Shown here piece by piece: positions 42,803-52,360 of a stretch of 64,000 nt of DNA. The stretch is taken from assembly GCF_008923365.1 (NCBI RefSeq), contig NZ_WBMR01000001.1, forward strand, positions 1 through 64,000, given 5' to 3'. The notes beneath the pieces are model-generated. The model was given only the letters and a program-made list of their open reading frames with translations, did no database searches and was not told where the DNA came from. How positions within the stretch are numbered: the stretch's first letter is position 1; the number at the start of each line of letters is the position of its first letter. The DNA is from Actinomadura montaniterrae (GTDB lineage: Bacteria > Actinomycetota > Actinomycetes > Streptosporangiales > Streptosporangiaceae). The translations under genes were made by a program, and so were the position numbers.

Positions 42803-44473
42803 ATGAGTACGACCCTCGCGGGGATCATCTTCATCGGATCCCTCGTGCTCGCCCTCGCGGTGGTCTATCGGCCGCTGGGCGACTATATGTACCGCGTCTA
42901 CAGCGGTACGAGGCACGCGCGCGCCGAGCGGGTGATCTACCGGCTGATCGGCGCGAAGCCGGACGCCGAGCAGACCTGGCCCGTCTACGCGCGCAGCGTG
43001 CTCGCGTTCTCGGTCATCAGCGTCCTGTTCCTGTACGGGCTGCAGCGGCTGCAGAACCATCTGCTGCTGAGCCTCGGCTTCCCGCCGGTCAAGGCGGACC
43101 AGGCGTGGAACACCGCGGTCAGCTTCGTCACCAACACCAACTGGCAGTCGTACTCGGGCGAGTCGACGATGGGCCACCTGGTGCAGATGGCGGGGCTGGC
43201 GGTGCAGAACTTCGTGTCCGCCGCCGTCGGCATGGCCGTCGCCATCGCGCTCGTGCGGGGCTTCGCCCGCAAGCGCACCGACACGCTCGGGAACTTCTGG
43301 GTCGACCTGGTGCGCGGCACCCTGCGGATCCTGCTGCCGATCGCGTTCGCCGGCGCCCTCGTGCTCATCGCCGGCGGGCTGGTGCAGAACTTCGCGGACG
43401 CCAACGACCACGTGGTGAACACGCTGTCCGGAGGGCACCAGGCGATCACCGGCGGGCCGGTGGCCAGCCAGGAGGCCATCAAGGAGCTGGGCACCAACGG
43501 CGGCGGCTTCTACAACGCCAACTCCGCGCATCCGTTCGAGAACGCCGCCCCGTGGACGAACTGGCTGGAGATCTTCCTCATCCTGCTCATCCCGTTCCCG
43601 CTGTGCCGGACGTTCGGCCGGATGGTCGGCAGCAACCGGCAGGGGTACGCGATCGTCTCGGTGATGGCGACCCTGGCCGTCATCAGCGTCGTGCTCGTCC
43701 AGGTGTTCCAGCTCATGCACCACGGGACGGTGCCGACCGCGGTCGGCGGGGCCACCGAGGGCGTGGAGACCCGGTTCGGGGTCTCCAACTCCGGGACGTT
43801 CGCCGCCGCGACCACGCTGACCTCGACGGGCGCCGTGGACTCCTTCCACGACTCCTACACCAGCCTCGGCGGCATGATGACGATGTTCAACATGATGCTC
43901 GGCGAGGTCGCGCCCGGCGGGACGGGATCGGGCCTGTACGGGATGCTGATCCTCGCCGTCATCACGGTGTTCGTGGCGGGCCTGATGGTCGGCCGTACGC
44001 CCGAGTACCTGGGCAAGAAGATCGGCTCCCGCGAGATCAAGCTGGCGTCGATGTACTTCCTCATCACGCCGATCCTGGTGCTGGCCGGCACGGGCGTGGC
44101 GATGGCGACCGGCAGCGGCCGCGCCGGGATGCTGAACCACGGGGCGCACGGGCTGTCGGAGGTGCTGTACGCGTTCACCTCGGCGTCCAACAACAACGGC
44201 TCGGCGTTCGCCGGGCTCACCGTCAACACCGTGTTCTACGACACCGCGCTCGGCCTGTGCATGGCCCTCGGACGCTTCCTGCCGATGATCTTCGTCCTGG
44301 CGCTGGCGGGGTCGCTGGCCCGGCAGGGGCAGGCCCCGGAGTCGGACGGCACGCTGCCCACGCACCGGCCGCAGTTCGTCGGCCTGGTCGTCGGCGTCAC
44401 CGTCGTCCTCGTCGCGCTCACCTTCCTCCCCGCGCTGGCGCTGGGGCCGTTGGCCGAAGGAATCCACTCATGA
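42803..44473 (+). CDS. kdpA: Potassium-transporting ATPase subunit KdpA
   Basis: The 556-residue membrane protein is KdpA, the potassium channel-like subunit of the Kdp pump. Selectivity-filter-like pieces are visible: [31 protein letters not shown] and [11 protein letters not shown]. The length is normal. Its ATG immediately follows the kdpF stop, and its own stop overlaps the kdpB start. It brings potassium to the transport site that KdpB energises. Confidence 0.96.
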   Translation: MSTTLAGIIFIGSLVLALAVVYRPLGDYMYRVYSGTRHARAERVIYRLIGAKPDAEQTWPVYARSVLAFSVISVLFLYGLQRLQNHLLLSLGFPPVKADQAWNTAVSFVTNTNWQSYSGESTMGHLVQMAGLAVQNFVSAAVGMAVAIALVRGFARKRTDTLGNFWVDLVRGTLRILLPIAFAGALVLIAGGLVQNFADANDHVVNTLSGGHQAITGGPVASQEAIKELGTNGGGFYNANSAHPFENAAPWTNWLEIFLILLIPFPLCRTFGRMVGSNRQGYAIVSVMATLAVISVVLVQVFQLMHHGTVPTAVGGATEGVETRFGVSNSGTFAAATTLTSTGAVDSFHDSYTSLGGMMTMFNMMLGEVAPGGTGSGLYGMLILAVITVFVAGLMVGRTPEYLGKKIGSREIKLASMYFLITPILVLAGTGVAMATGSGRAGMLNHGAHGLSEVLYAFTSASNNNGSAFAGLTVNTVFYDTALGLCMALGRFLPMIFVLALAGSLARQGQAPESDGTLPTHRPQFVGLVVGVTVVLVALTFLPALALGPLAEGIHS

Positions 44474-46647
44474 CCACTCAGACCGTTCGGGCGTCGGGTT
44501 CGGCGCCCCGGCCGCCGGAACACCGCGGCGGAGGCAGGATCCAGGGCGGCCTGCTCGACCCGAAGCAGATGGTGACGTCCCTCCCGGACGCGCTGCGCAA
44601 GCTCGACCCGCGCACCCTGTGGCGCAACCCGGTGATGTTCATCGTGGAGATCGGCGCGGTGTGGACCACGGTCCTGGCCGCGCTGGACCCGAGCGTGTTC
44701 GCGTGGCTGATCGCGGCGTGGCTCTGGCTCACCGTCGTCTTCGCGAACGTGGCGGAGGCGGTGGCCGAGGGCCGGGGCAAGGCGCAGGCGGACGCGCTGC
44801 GCCGCGCCAAGACCGACGCGGTGGCGCGCCGCCTGACCGGCTGGGCCCGGGACCGCGCCGACCTGCGCGAGGAGCGGGTCGCCGCCCCCGACCTGCGGCA
44901 GGGCGACCATGTCGTGGTCGAGGCCGGCGAGATCATCCCCGGGGACGGCGACGTCGTCGAGGGCATCGCCAGCGTGGACGAGTCGGCGATCACCGGCGAG
45001 TCGGCGCCGGTCATCCGCGAGTCCGGCGGCGACCGGTCCGCGGTGACCGGCGGGACCAAGGTGCTGTCGGACCGCATCATCGTGAAGATCACCCAGAAGC
45101 CCGGCGAGTCGTTCATCGACCGCATGATCGCGCTGGTGGAGGGGTCGAGCCGGCAGAAGACGCCGAACGAGATCGCCCTCAACATCCTGCTCGCCGCGCT
45201 GACGATCATCTTCCTGCTGGCGGTCGCCACGCTGCAGCCGCTGGCGATCTTCTCCAGGTCCGTCAACCCCGGCGTCGGCGACGGCCCGGCGCTCGACGCC
45301 CACGGCGTCACCGGGATCGTGCTGGTGTCGCTGCTGGTCTGCCTCATCCCGACCACGATCGGGGCGCTGCTGTCGGCGATCGGCATCGCCGGCATGGACC
45401 GGCTCGTCCAGCGCAACGTCCTCGCGATGAGCGGACGCGCCGTCGAGGCCGCCGGCGACGTCAACACCCTGCTGCTGGACAAGACCGGCACGATCACCCT
45501 GGGCAACCGGCAGGCCGCCGAGTTCCTGCCGCTGCGGTCCGGCGGCGCCGACGAGCTGGCCGACGCGGCGCAGCTGTCCAGCCTGGCCGACGAGACCCCG
45601 GAGGGCCGCTCGGTGGTGGTGCTCGCCAAGCAGCGCCACGGCCTGCGGGAGCGCACGCCCGGCGAGCTGTCGCACGCCACCTGGGTGCCGTTCTCCGCAC
45701 AGACCCGGATGAGCGGCGTCGACCTGCACGAGTCCGGCAACGGCACGCCCGACCGGATGCTGCGCAAGGGCGCCGCCGCCGCGGTGGGCGAGTGGGTCCG
45801 CGAGCAGGGCGGCGACGTCCCGGCGGACCTGCACCGGATCGTGGACGGCATCTCCGCCTCCGGCGGCACCCCGCTGGTCGTCGGCGAGGTCGTGGACCGC
45901 ACCGCGCGGGTCCTCGGCGTCATCCACCTCAAGGACGTGGTGAAGGCCGGGATGCGCGAGCGGTTCGACGAGATGCGCCGGATGGGCATCCGCACCGTGA
46001 TGATCACGGGCGACAACCCGCTGACCGCCAAGGCCATCGCCGACGAGGCCGGCGTGGACGACTTCCTCGCCGAGGCCAAGCCCGAGGACAAGCTCGCGCT
46101 CATCAAGCGCGAGCAGGAGGGCGGCCGGCTCGTCGCGATGACCGGCGACGGCACCAACGACGCGCCCGCGCTCGCGCAGGCCGACGTGGGCGTCGCGATG
46201 AACACCGGCACCTCGGCCGCCAAGGAGGCCGGGAACATGGTCGACCTGGACTCCGACCCGACCAAGCTCATCGAGATCGTGGAGATCGGCAAGCAGCTGC
46301 TCATCACCCGCGGCGCGCTGACGACCTTCTCGATCGCCAACGACATCGCCAAGTACTTCGCGATCATCCCGGCGCTGTTCGCCGGCCTCTACCCGGGGCT
46401 GGACGCCCTCAACATCATGCGGCTGCACAGCCCGCAGTCCGCGATCCTGTCCGCCGTCGTGTTCAACGCGCTGGTCATCATCGCGCTGATCCCGCTGGCC
46501 CTGCGCGGTGTCCGGTACCGGCCCAGCAGCGCGTCCACGCTGCTCTCGCGCAACCTGTACGTCTACGGGCTGGGCGGCATCGTCGCGCCGTTCGTCGGCA
46601 TCAAGATCATCGACCTCATCATCCGCTTCCTTCCGGGGATGTCCTGA
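44470..46647 (+). CDS. kdpB: Potassium-transporting ATPase subunit KdpB
   Basis: The 725-residue P-type ATPase has the phosphorylation motif DKTGTIT (Asp337), the actuator motif ITGESAPV and the hinge [21 protein letters not shown]. It hydrolyses ATP to drive potassium uptake through KdpA. An ATGA overlap with kdpA couples translation, and kdpC follows 1 bp later. All key catalytic residues are present. Confidence 0.97.
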   Translation: MTTQTVRASGSAPRPPEHRGGGRIQGGLLDPKQMVTSLPDALRKLDPRTLWRNPVMFIVEIGAVWTTVLAALDPSVFAWLIAAWLWLTVVFANVAEAVAEGRGKAQADALRRAKTDAVARRLTGWARDRADLREERVAAPDLRQGDHVVVEAGEIIPGDGDVVEGIASVDESAITGESAPVIRESGGDRSAVTGGTKVLSDRIIVKITQKPGESFIDRMIALVEGSSRQKTPNEIALNILLAALTIIFLLAVATLQPLAIFSRSVNPGVGDGPALDAHGVTGIVLVSLLVCLIPTTIGALLSAIGIAGMDRLVQRNVLAMSGRAVEAAGDVNTLLLDKTGTITLGNRQAAEFLPLRSGGADELADAAQLSSLADETPEGRSVVVLAKQRHGLRERTPGELSHATWVPFSAQTRMSGVDLHESGNGTPDRMLRKGAAAAVGEWVREQGGDVPADLHRIVDGISASGGTPLVVGEVVDRTARVLGVIHLKDVVKAGMRERFDEMRRMGIRTVMITGDNPLTAKAIADEAGVDDFLAEAKPEDKLALIKREQEGGRLVAMTGDGTNDAPALAQADVGVAMNTGTSAAKEAGNMVDLDSDPTKLIEIVEIGKQLLITRGALTTFSIANDIAKYFAIIPALFAGLYPGLDALNIMRLHSPQSAILSAVVFNALVIIALIPLALRGVRYRPSSASTLLSRNLYVYGLGGIVAPFVGIKIIDLIIRFLPGMS

Positions 46648-46648
46648 C

Positions 46649-47566
46649 ATGCGCTATCCCACCTGGATCCGGCAGCACCTCGCCGCGCTGCGCGCCGTGC
46701 TCGTGCTGACCGTCCTGCTCGGCGTCGCCTACCCGCTGGCCGTGTTCGCGGTCGGCCAGATCCCCGGCCTGAAGCACCACGCCGACGGCTCCTACGTCTC
46801 CCTGCACGGCCGCACGGTCGGGAGCGCGCTCATCGGCCAGTCGTTCACCGACTCCGACGGCAACCCGCTCAAGCAGTACTTCCAGAGCCGCCCGTCCAAC
46901 GCCGGAGACGGCTACGACCCGACCGCCACGTCCGCGAGCAACCTCGGGCCCGAGGACATCGTCGACACCCTGCCCGACCCGAAGCTGGTCGCCGCCGGGA
47001 AGGAGGACGAGAACGCCGAGCAGAGCCTGCTCACCCAGGTGTGCGGCCGCAGCAAGGCCGTCGGCGAGCTCGAAGGCGTCAGCGGGGCGCGCCCGTTCTG
47101 CACCCCGGGCGGTGTCGGCGCCGTCCTGGCGGTGTTCGGGCACCGCACCGCCGACGGCACCGTCCCGCACCCCACCCGGGTGGTCAGCCTCAACGAGGAG
47201 CAGGGCGTGGTGAAGGCGCCGTTCATCGCCGCCTACAAGGGCGTGCCGGTCGAGCTCGCCAAGTACGGTGAGGACTACGCCAGGGGCCTCGTCGTGCCGA
47301 TCAAGGGCGGCGCGCCCGCCGAGCCCGCCGTCCCGGCCGACGCGGTCACCGCGAGCGGCAGCGGCCTCGACCCGCACATCTCGCCCGCCTACGCTTCGCT
47401 GCAGGTGAACCGGGTCGCCAAGGCCCGCGGCATGACGCCCGCCGAGGTGCGGCGGCTGGTCGCGGACAACACCGACGGGCGCGACCTCGGCTTCATGGGC
47501 GAGCGGCGCGTCAACGTCCTCAAGCTCAACATCGCGCTCGACCGGACCCACCCGGTCCGCGGCTGA
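46649..47566 (+). CDS. kdpC: Potassium-transporting ATPase subunit KdpC, long form
   Basis: The 305-residue protein has one N-terminal membrane helix and the KdpC periplasmic domain ([52 protein letters not shown]). At 305 residues it is about 100 longer than E. coli KdpC, because of a middle insertion ([13 protein letters not shown] to [16 protein letters not shown]) seen in actinobacterial forms. A stable hairpin follows in the gap to kdpD. Confidence 0.94.
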   Translation: MRYPTWIRQHLAALRAVLVLTVLLGVAYPLAVFAVGQIPGLKHHADGSYVSLHGRTVGSALIGQSFTDSDGNPLKQYFQSRPSNAGDGYDPTATSASNLGPEDIVDTLPDPKLVAAGKEDENAEQSLLTQVCGRSKAVGELEGVSGARPFCTPGGVGAVLAVFGHRTADGTVPHPTRVVSLNEEQGVVKAPFIAAYKGVPVELAKYGEDYARGLVVPIKGGAPAEPAVPADAVTASGSGLDPHISPAYASLQVNRVAKARGMTPAEVRRLVADNTDGRDLGFMGERRVNVLKLNIALDRTHPVRG

Positions 47567-47584
47567 TCCCGCTCGAGCCCGGTG

Positions 47585-47626
47585 CCGTGGTGGGCCCCCG
47601 GAGATCCGGTCCGGGGCCCACCACGG
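47585..47626 (+). terminator. Strong hairpin between kdpC and kdpD
   Basis: CCGTGGTGGGCCCCCGGA at 47585-47602 pairs with TCCGGGGCCCACCACGG ending at 47626 with one bulge and a 7-base loop. It lies in the 85-bp gap between kdpC and kdpD and could lower read-through or protect the upstream mRNA. There is no T-run, so attenuation or RNA stability are alternatives. Confidence 0.7.
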
Positions 47627-47651
47627 CGGGCGCTCAACGAAGGAGGTGCGC

Positions 47652-50393
47652 ATGGGGCGCGGCAGGTTGCGCGTCTATCTCGGCGCGGCGCCCGGCGTCG
47701 GCAAGACCTACGCCATGCTCGCCGAAGGCGCCCGCCGCCGGGAACGGGGCACCGACGTGGTGGTCGGCTTCGTGGAGACCCACGGCAGGCCGCGCACCGC
47801 CGCGCTCCTGGAAGGCCTGGAGGTCGTCCCGCGCAGGACGCTCGGCTACCGCGGCACGAGCTTCACCGAGCTGGACGCCGGTGCCGTCATCGCCCGCAGG
47901 CCCCAGGTCGCGCTGATCGACGAGCTGGCGCACACCAACGTGCCCGGCTCGCGCACCACCAAGCGGTGGCAGGACATCGAGGAGATCCTGGACGCCGGCA
48001 TCGACGTGGTCACCACCGTCAACGTCCAGCACCTGGAGTCGGTCAACGACGTCGTCGAGCAGATCACCGGGGTCCCGCAGCGCGAGACCGTCCCCGACGA
48101 GGTGGTCCGCCGCGCCGACCAGGTCGAGCTGGTCGACATGGCGCCGGAGGCGCTGCGCCGCCGGATGGCGCACGGCAACATCTACGCGCCGGAGAAGATC
48201 GACGCCGCGCTCGGCAACTACTTCCGCGTCGGCAACCTCACCGCGCTGCGGGAGCTGGCACTGCTGTGGCTGGCCGACAAGGTCGACGACCAGCTCGACC
48301 GGTACCGCGCCGACCACGGCATCGCCCGCACCTGGGAGACCCGCGAGCGCGTCGTCGTCGCCCTCACGGGCGGTCCCGAGGGTGACACCCTCATCCGCCG
48401 CGCCGCCCGCATCGCCGACCGCACCAAGGGCGCCGACCTGCTCGCCGTGCACGTCGCCCGCAACGACGGGCTCACCGACGTGAGCCCCGCGAACCTGACC
48501 CGGCAGCGCGCCTTGGCGGAGAGCCTGGGCGGCAGCTACCACCAGGTCGTCGGGTCGAACGTGCCGGACGCGCTGCTGGACTTCGCGCGCGGCGTCAACG
48601 CCACCCAGCTCGTCCTCGGCGCGTCCCGGCGGGGGCGGGTCGCCCAGCTGTTCTCGCGCGGCGTCGGCGTCACGACGACGGCGCAGTCCGGAACCATCGA
48701 CGTGCACTTGGTGACCCACGAGGAGACCAACCAGGGGCGCCGGTGGAGGGCGCGGAGAACGCCGGGCCTTCCGGCCGCGCGCCGCAACGCCGGGTTCGCC
48801 TTGGCCGCGGCCGGGCTGCCGCTGCTGACCGTCCTGCTGGTGCAGCTGCGCGAACAGCTGTCCCTGGCCAGCGACATCCTGCTGTTCCAGGCGGCGGTCG
48901 TCGGCGTTGCGCTGCTGGGCGGGCTGTATCCGGCGCTGTTCGCGGCGATCGGCGGCTCCCTGCTGCTCAACTACTACTTCACCCCGCCCATCGGGAAGTT
49001 CACCGTCCAGCATCCCGAGGCGGTGCTCCAGCTCGTGATCTACGTGGTGGTGGGCGTGACGGTGAGCACGATCGTCGACATCACCGTGCGCCGCAGCCGG
49101 GAGGCGGCCCGGGCCCGCGCCGACGCGGAGGTGCTGTCCACCCTCGCCGGAGACATCCTGCGGGGCGAGCACGCGCCGATCGCGGGGCCCGGCGGCTACA
49201 GCGCGCTGGGGAACATCCTCGAACGGCTCCGCGAGACCTACGCGCTCCGCACCGTCACGCTGCTGGAACGCGACCCGGACGCGCCCGTCACGCCCGACAC
49301 GCTGCGTGATCCGGACTGCTGGGGGATCGTGGCCACCGCCGGCGGCGAACCCTGCACCAGCCCGGACGCCGGCGAGTCCGACATCCTGGTCGAGGACGGC
49401 ACGCTCTCCCTCGTCCTGCGGGGCCGGACGCTGCCCGCCTCGGACCGCCGCGTGCTCGAGGCGTTCGCCGCCCAGGCCGCCGTCGCGCTCCGCCACCAGC
49501 GCCTCGCCGAGACCGCCCGCCAGATCCGCCCGCTGGAAGCCGCCGACAGGATGCGCACTGCGCTGCTCAACGCCGTCAGCCACGACCTGCGCACCCCGCT
49601 CGCCTCCGCCAAGGCCGCGGTCGAGAGCCTGCACAGCCCGGACGTCGCCTGGAGCGCCGAGGACCAGGACGAGCTGGTCGCCACCGCCGCCGAGTCCCTG
49701 GCCAGGCTCGACCACCTGGTCACGAACCTGCTGGACATGAGCCGCCTGCAGGCCGGATCGCTCGGCCTGTCCCCGCGCCGCGTCGCCGCCGAGGACATCG
49801 TCGCCCGGGCGATCGGCGACACCGACCGGGACGCCGTCGAGATCCACATCCCCGACGACCTGCCCGAGATGGTCGCCGACCCGGCGCTCCTGGAGCGCGT
49901 CCTCGCCAACCTCATCGCCAACGCCGTCCGCTTCAACCCGCCGGGCGAGCCCGTCGTGATCACCGCCAGTGCCCACGGCGACCGGCTCGAACTGCGCGTC
50001 ATCGACCGCGGCCCCGGCATCCCGCCGGCCGACCGCGACCGCGTCTTCCAGCCGTTCCAGCGGCTCGGGGACCGCGACAACGAGACCGGCGTCGGCCTCG
50101 GCCTGGCCCTCGCCCGGGGCCTCGCCGAGGCCATGGACGGCGACATCACCCCCGAGGAGACCCCGGGCGGCGGCCTCACCATGATCCTCACCATGCCGGT
50201 CGGCCCCGGGCGCACCCCGCCCGAGGCGCCCTCCGGAGGCGAGGCCCCCGCCGCTCCGGCCCCGGGTCCGGTGGACGGGCCGGGCGAGGGCGCCACGGAG
50301 GCCGACCTCGCCGACCCCAGGATCATCGACAGGGTCGCCGCCTGGCGAGACCGCATCGGCCACGGCAACGACCGCGCCGGACCCGCGCGATGA
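47652..50393 (+). CDS. kdpD: Full-length sensor histidine kinase KdpD
   Basis: The 913-residue protein has the complete KdpD layout: the KdpD domain with Walker A GAAPGVGKT (residues 11-19) and Walker B ALIDELAHTN, a USP-like domain (VVVALTGGPEGDTLIRRAARI), four membrane segments (DUF4118), a GAF domain, HisKA with AVSHDLRTPLASAKAAV and HATPase (GPGIPPADRD, GVGLGLALARG). It senses potassium limitation and phosphorylates KdpE. AGGAGG is 5 bp before the ATG. It follows the kdp structural genes after a hairpin. Confidence 0.95.
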   Translation: MGRGRLRVYLGAAPGVGKTYAMLAEGARRRERGTDVVVGFVETHGRPRTAALLEGLEVVPRRTLGYRGTSFTELDAGAVIARRPQVALIDELAHTNVPGSRTTKRWQDIEEILDAGIDVVTTVNVQHLESVNDVVEQITGVPQRETVPDEVVRRADQVELVDMAPEALRRRMAHGNIYAPEKIDAALGNYFRVGNLTALRELALLWLADKVDDQLDRYRADHGIARTWETRERVVVALTGGPEGDTLIRRAARIADRTKGADLLAVHVARNDGLTDVSPANLTRQRALAESLGGSYHQVVGSNVPDALLDFARGVNATQLVLGASRRGRVAQLFSRGVGVTTTAQSGTIDVHLVTHEETNQGRRWRARRTPGLPAARRNAGFALAAAGLPLLTVLLVQLREQLSLASDILLFQAAVVGVALLGGLYPALFAAIGGSLLLNYYFTPPIGKFTVQHPEAVLQLVIYVVVGVTVSTIVDITVRRSREAARARADAEVLSTLAGDILRGEHAPIAGPGGYSALGNILERLRETYALRTVTLLERDPDAPVTPDTLRDPDCWGIVATAGGEPCTSPDAGESDILVEDGTLSLVLRGRTLPASDRRVLEAFAAQAAVALRHQRLAETARQIRPLEAADRMRTALLNAVSHDLRTPLASAKAAVESLHSPDVAWSAEDQDELVATAAESLARLDHLVTNLLDMSRLQAGSLGLSPRRVAAEDIVARAIGDTDRDAVEIHIPDDLPEMVADPALLERVLANLIANAVRFNPPGEPVVITASAHGDRLELRVIDRGPGIPPADRDRVFQPFQRLGDRDNETGVGLGLALARGLAEAMDGDITPEETPGGGLTMILTMPVGPGRTPPEAPSGGEAPAAPAPGPVDGPGEGATEADLADPRIIDRVAAWRDRIGHGNDRAGPAR

Positions 50394-50412
50394 GCGCGGC
50401 CTGAGGCGGGCC

Positions 50413-50461
50413 GTCAGGGAGGCGTCAAGATTCCAGGCGGCGGCATCAACAAGACGTAATG
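50413..50461 (+). promoter_or_regulatory. Four-part direct repeat (11-21-11) before kdpE2
   Basis: GTCAGGGAGGC (50413), GTCAAGATTCC (50424), ATCAACAAGAC (50445) and GTAATGATCCC (50456) have spacings of 11, 21 and 11 bp, as before the kdp operon and the KimA-like gene. A possible -10 (TAGGGT, 50489) lies 33 bp after the fourth unit. This suggests a second, self-controlled promoter for kdpE separate from kdpD. Confidence 0.6.
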
Positions 50462-50654
50462 ATCCCGAACAGCGATGAAATTCGACCCTAGGGTGGGGTT
50501 TGTGGCTGCGGGCAGCAAAAGGTGCATTCATGGAAAGCGATTCGCGGCGGTGACCGGCAGACCCGCAGGACGTTCAGCAGAGGTGACCAGTGCTCTTCCC
50601 CATCCCCTCACCGGCTCCGGCCGGCGAGGCGGCGAGCCGTCGGGACAGACGGCC

Positions 50655-51332
50655 ATGACGCGCGTCCTGGTGGTGGACGACTCGCCGCAGATCCTCGCGA
50701 CCCTCCGGCTCAACCTCCGGGCCCGCAGGTACCAGGTCCAGGTCGCTCCGGACGGCAAGGACGCCCTCACCGGCGCCGCCGAATGGCATCCGGACCTGGT
50801 GATCCTCGACCTCGGGCTGCCCGACATGGACGGGGTCGACGTGATCCGCGGGCTGCGCGGCTGGTCGGCGGTGCCGATCATCGTGCTGTCCGGGCGGGCC
50901 GGGAGCGGCGACAAGGTCGACGCGCTGGACGCCGGTGCCGACGACTACGTCACCAAGCCCTTCGGCGTCGACGAGCTGCTGGCCCGGATCCGCGCGATCA
51001 CCCGCCGGGTGCCCGCCGGCGAGGACCTGCCCACCGTGGACGTCGGCCGCCACTCGGTCGACCTGAACGGCAAGATCGTCCACGGTCCGGGCGGGACGCG
51101 CGTCCACCTCACCCCCACCGAGTGGGGACTGCTGGAGATCCTGGTGCGCAACCCCGGCAAGCTGATCTCGCAGCGGCGGCTCCTCACCGAGGTCTGGAGC
51201 CCGAACCACCTCAGCGAGACCAACTACCTGCGCGTCTATCTGGCCTCGCTGCGCCGGAAGCTGGAGGACGACCCGTCCCGCCCGAGGCACTTCATCACCG
51301 AGCCGGGAATGGGCTACCGGTTCGAGCCCTGA
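50655..51332 (+). CDS. kdpE: Response regulator KdpE (copy 2)
   Basis: The 225-residue OmpR-type regulator has the receiver acidic pair in VLVVDDSPQ, phospho-Asp in VILDLGLPDMDGVDVIRG, VTKPFG and an OmpR winged helix ending RRLLTEVWSPNHLSETNYLR. It is similar to copy 1 (38877). It lies 261 bp after kdpD, unusually far, with a repeat array in the gap. It should activate the kdp operon under low potassium. Confidence 0.94.
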   Translation: MTRVLVVDDSPQILATLRLNLRARRYQVQVAPDGKDALTGAAEWHPDLVILDLGLPDMDGVDVIRGLRGWSAVPIIVLSGRAGSGDKVDALDAGADDYVTKPFGVDELLARIRAITRRVPAGEDLPTVDVGRHSVDLNGKIVHGPGGTRVHLTPTEWGLLEILVRNPGKLISQRRLLTEVWSPNHLSETNYLRVYLASLRRKLEDDPSRPRHFITEPGMGYRFEP

Positions 51333-51421
51333 CCGGGGCCGGGGCCTGGATCTGGGCCGGGCCGTCCTCGCGCCCCCTCCTGGGGAACGCGCCGCCGCGC
51401 CGACCGCGCCGGCTCAGGGCT

Positions 51422-52186
51422 TCAGGGCTTCAGGGCCGAGGCGTCGACGACCTGGGCCGCGGGCGGAGCCGTGATCGCGACCGCCGCGCCGTAGCCGTCG
51501 AAGTCCAGGCGGTTCCCCGGGCCGCCGCCCATGCGCAGGGCGTACGGCTCGCCCACCGTCGCCACGTACAGCTTCCCGCCGGACCCGTCCCGGAGCGCGA
51601 TGGCGGGCGTCCCCGCGATCATCTCCGTCCGCCCCTTGGTCACCGTGCCCTCCGGGGCGAACAGCTCCGCGAAGAACCTCGCCCGGTCGCTGAACTCGGC
51701 CAGGTCGGCGAAGCCCTCGTCCTTCGACGTCGTCCGCAGGTACTTGCCGGACATCAGCTGGGCGGCCCCCTTGCCGCCGATCGACTTCCAGAACGCGTCG
51801 TCGCCCTTGAAGTACACGGACCGGCCGATCCGGATCAGGGTGAACCGCTCGCGGCCCATCGTCACGTCACCGACGGCCTCCTTCGCGCCGGCGTAGCGGA
51901 AGTCGAGCGCCAGGATCTTGCCGCCGTCGTGGAACGTCCCGTGCAGCCGGAGGGTCCGCGCCGCCAGCGTCGCCTTGCGGGCACGGGCCAGGATCTCGGT
52001 GGGGCGCAGCTTCTCCACCCCGTTCGCGGCCGGGGTGGGCGACGGCGTGGCGGTGCGGGCCGGGGAGGCGGCGGTGGTTCCGGACGCCTTCTTCGCCGCG
52101 CCGCCCGCCTTCGGTCCGCAGGCGGTCGCGGGCATGAGCGCGAGCGCGGCCGCGATCCCCAGGAGCGGCACTGTGGTGATGCGCAT
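51422..52186 (-). CDS. Putative lipoprotein (LppX/LprG-like fold possible)
   Basis: The 254-residue protein has a signal peptide with lipobox ATAC (Cys23), a low-complexity Ala/Thr/Pro linker and then a domain with GTFHDGGKILALDFRYAG and VTMGRERFTLIRIGRSVYFKG, reminiscent of LppX/LprAFG lipid-binding lipoproteins. It is divergent from the SARP gene. The 3' end contains a short CAGGGCTT tandem repeat that covers the stop. Function is unknown. Confidence 0.75.
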   Translation of the reverse strand: MRITTVPLLGIAAALALMPATACGPKAGGAAKKASGTTAASPARTATPSPTPAANGVEKLRPTEILARARKATLAARTLRLHGTFHDGGKILALDFRYAGAKEAVGDVTMGRERFTLIRIGRSVYFKGDDAFWKSIGGKGAAQLMSGKYLRTTSKDEGFADLAEFSDRARFFAELFAPEGTVTKGRTEMIAGTPAIALRDGSGGKLYVATVGEPYALRMGGGPGNRLDFDGYGAAVAITAPPAAQVVDASALKP

Positions 52187-52360
52187 CGGTCCCCCTCTTT
52201 CAGGTCGGTCGAAAAGGTCTCGCCGAGCAGCCTGGGGCGTGCCGATGCCGGATCTCTGTCGTTATGCTTCGGCTACCCCGCACGCACTGCCGGACGGCTG
52301 CGGCGCCACTGCGCCGCCGCTGCGGACGGCCGCAGGCGCGACTGAGCAGAGGGGGTGCCC

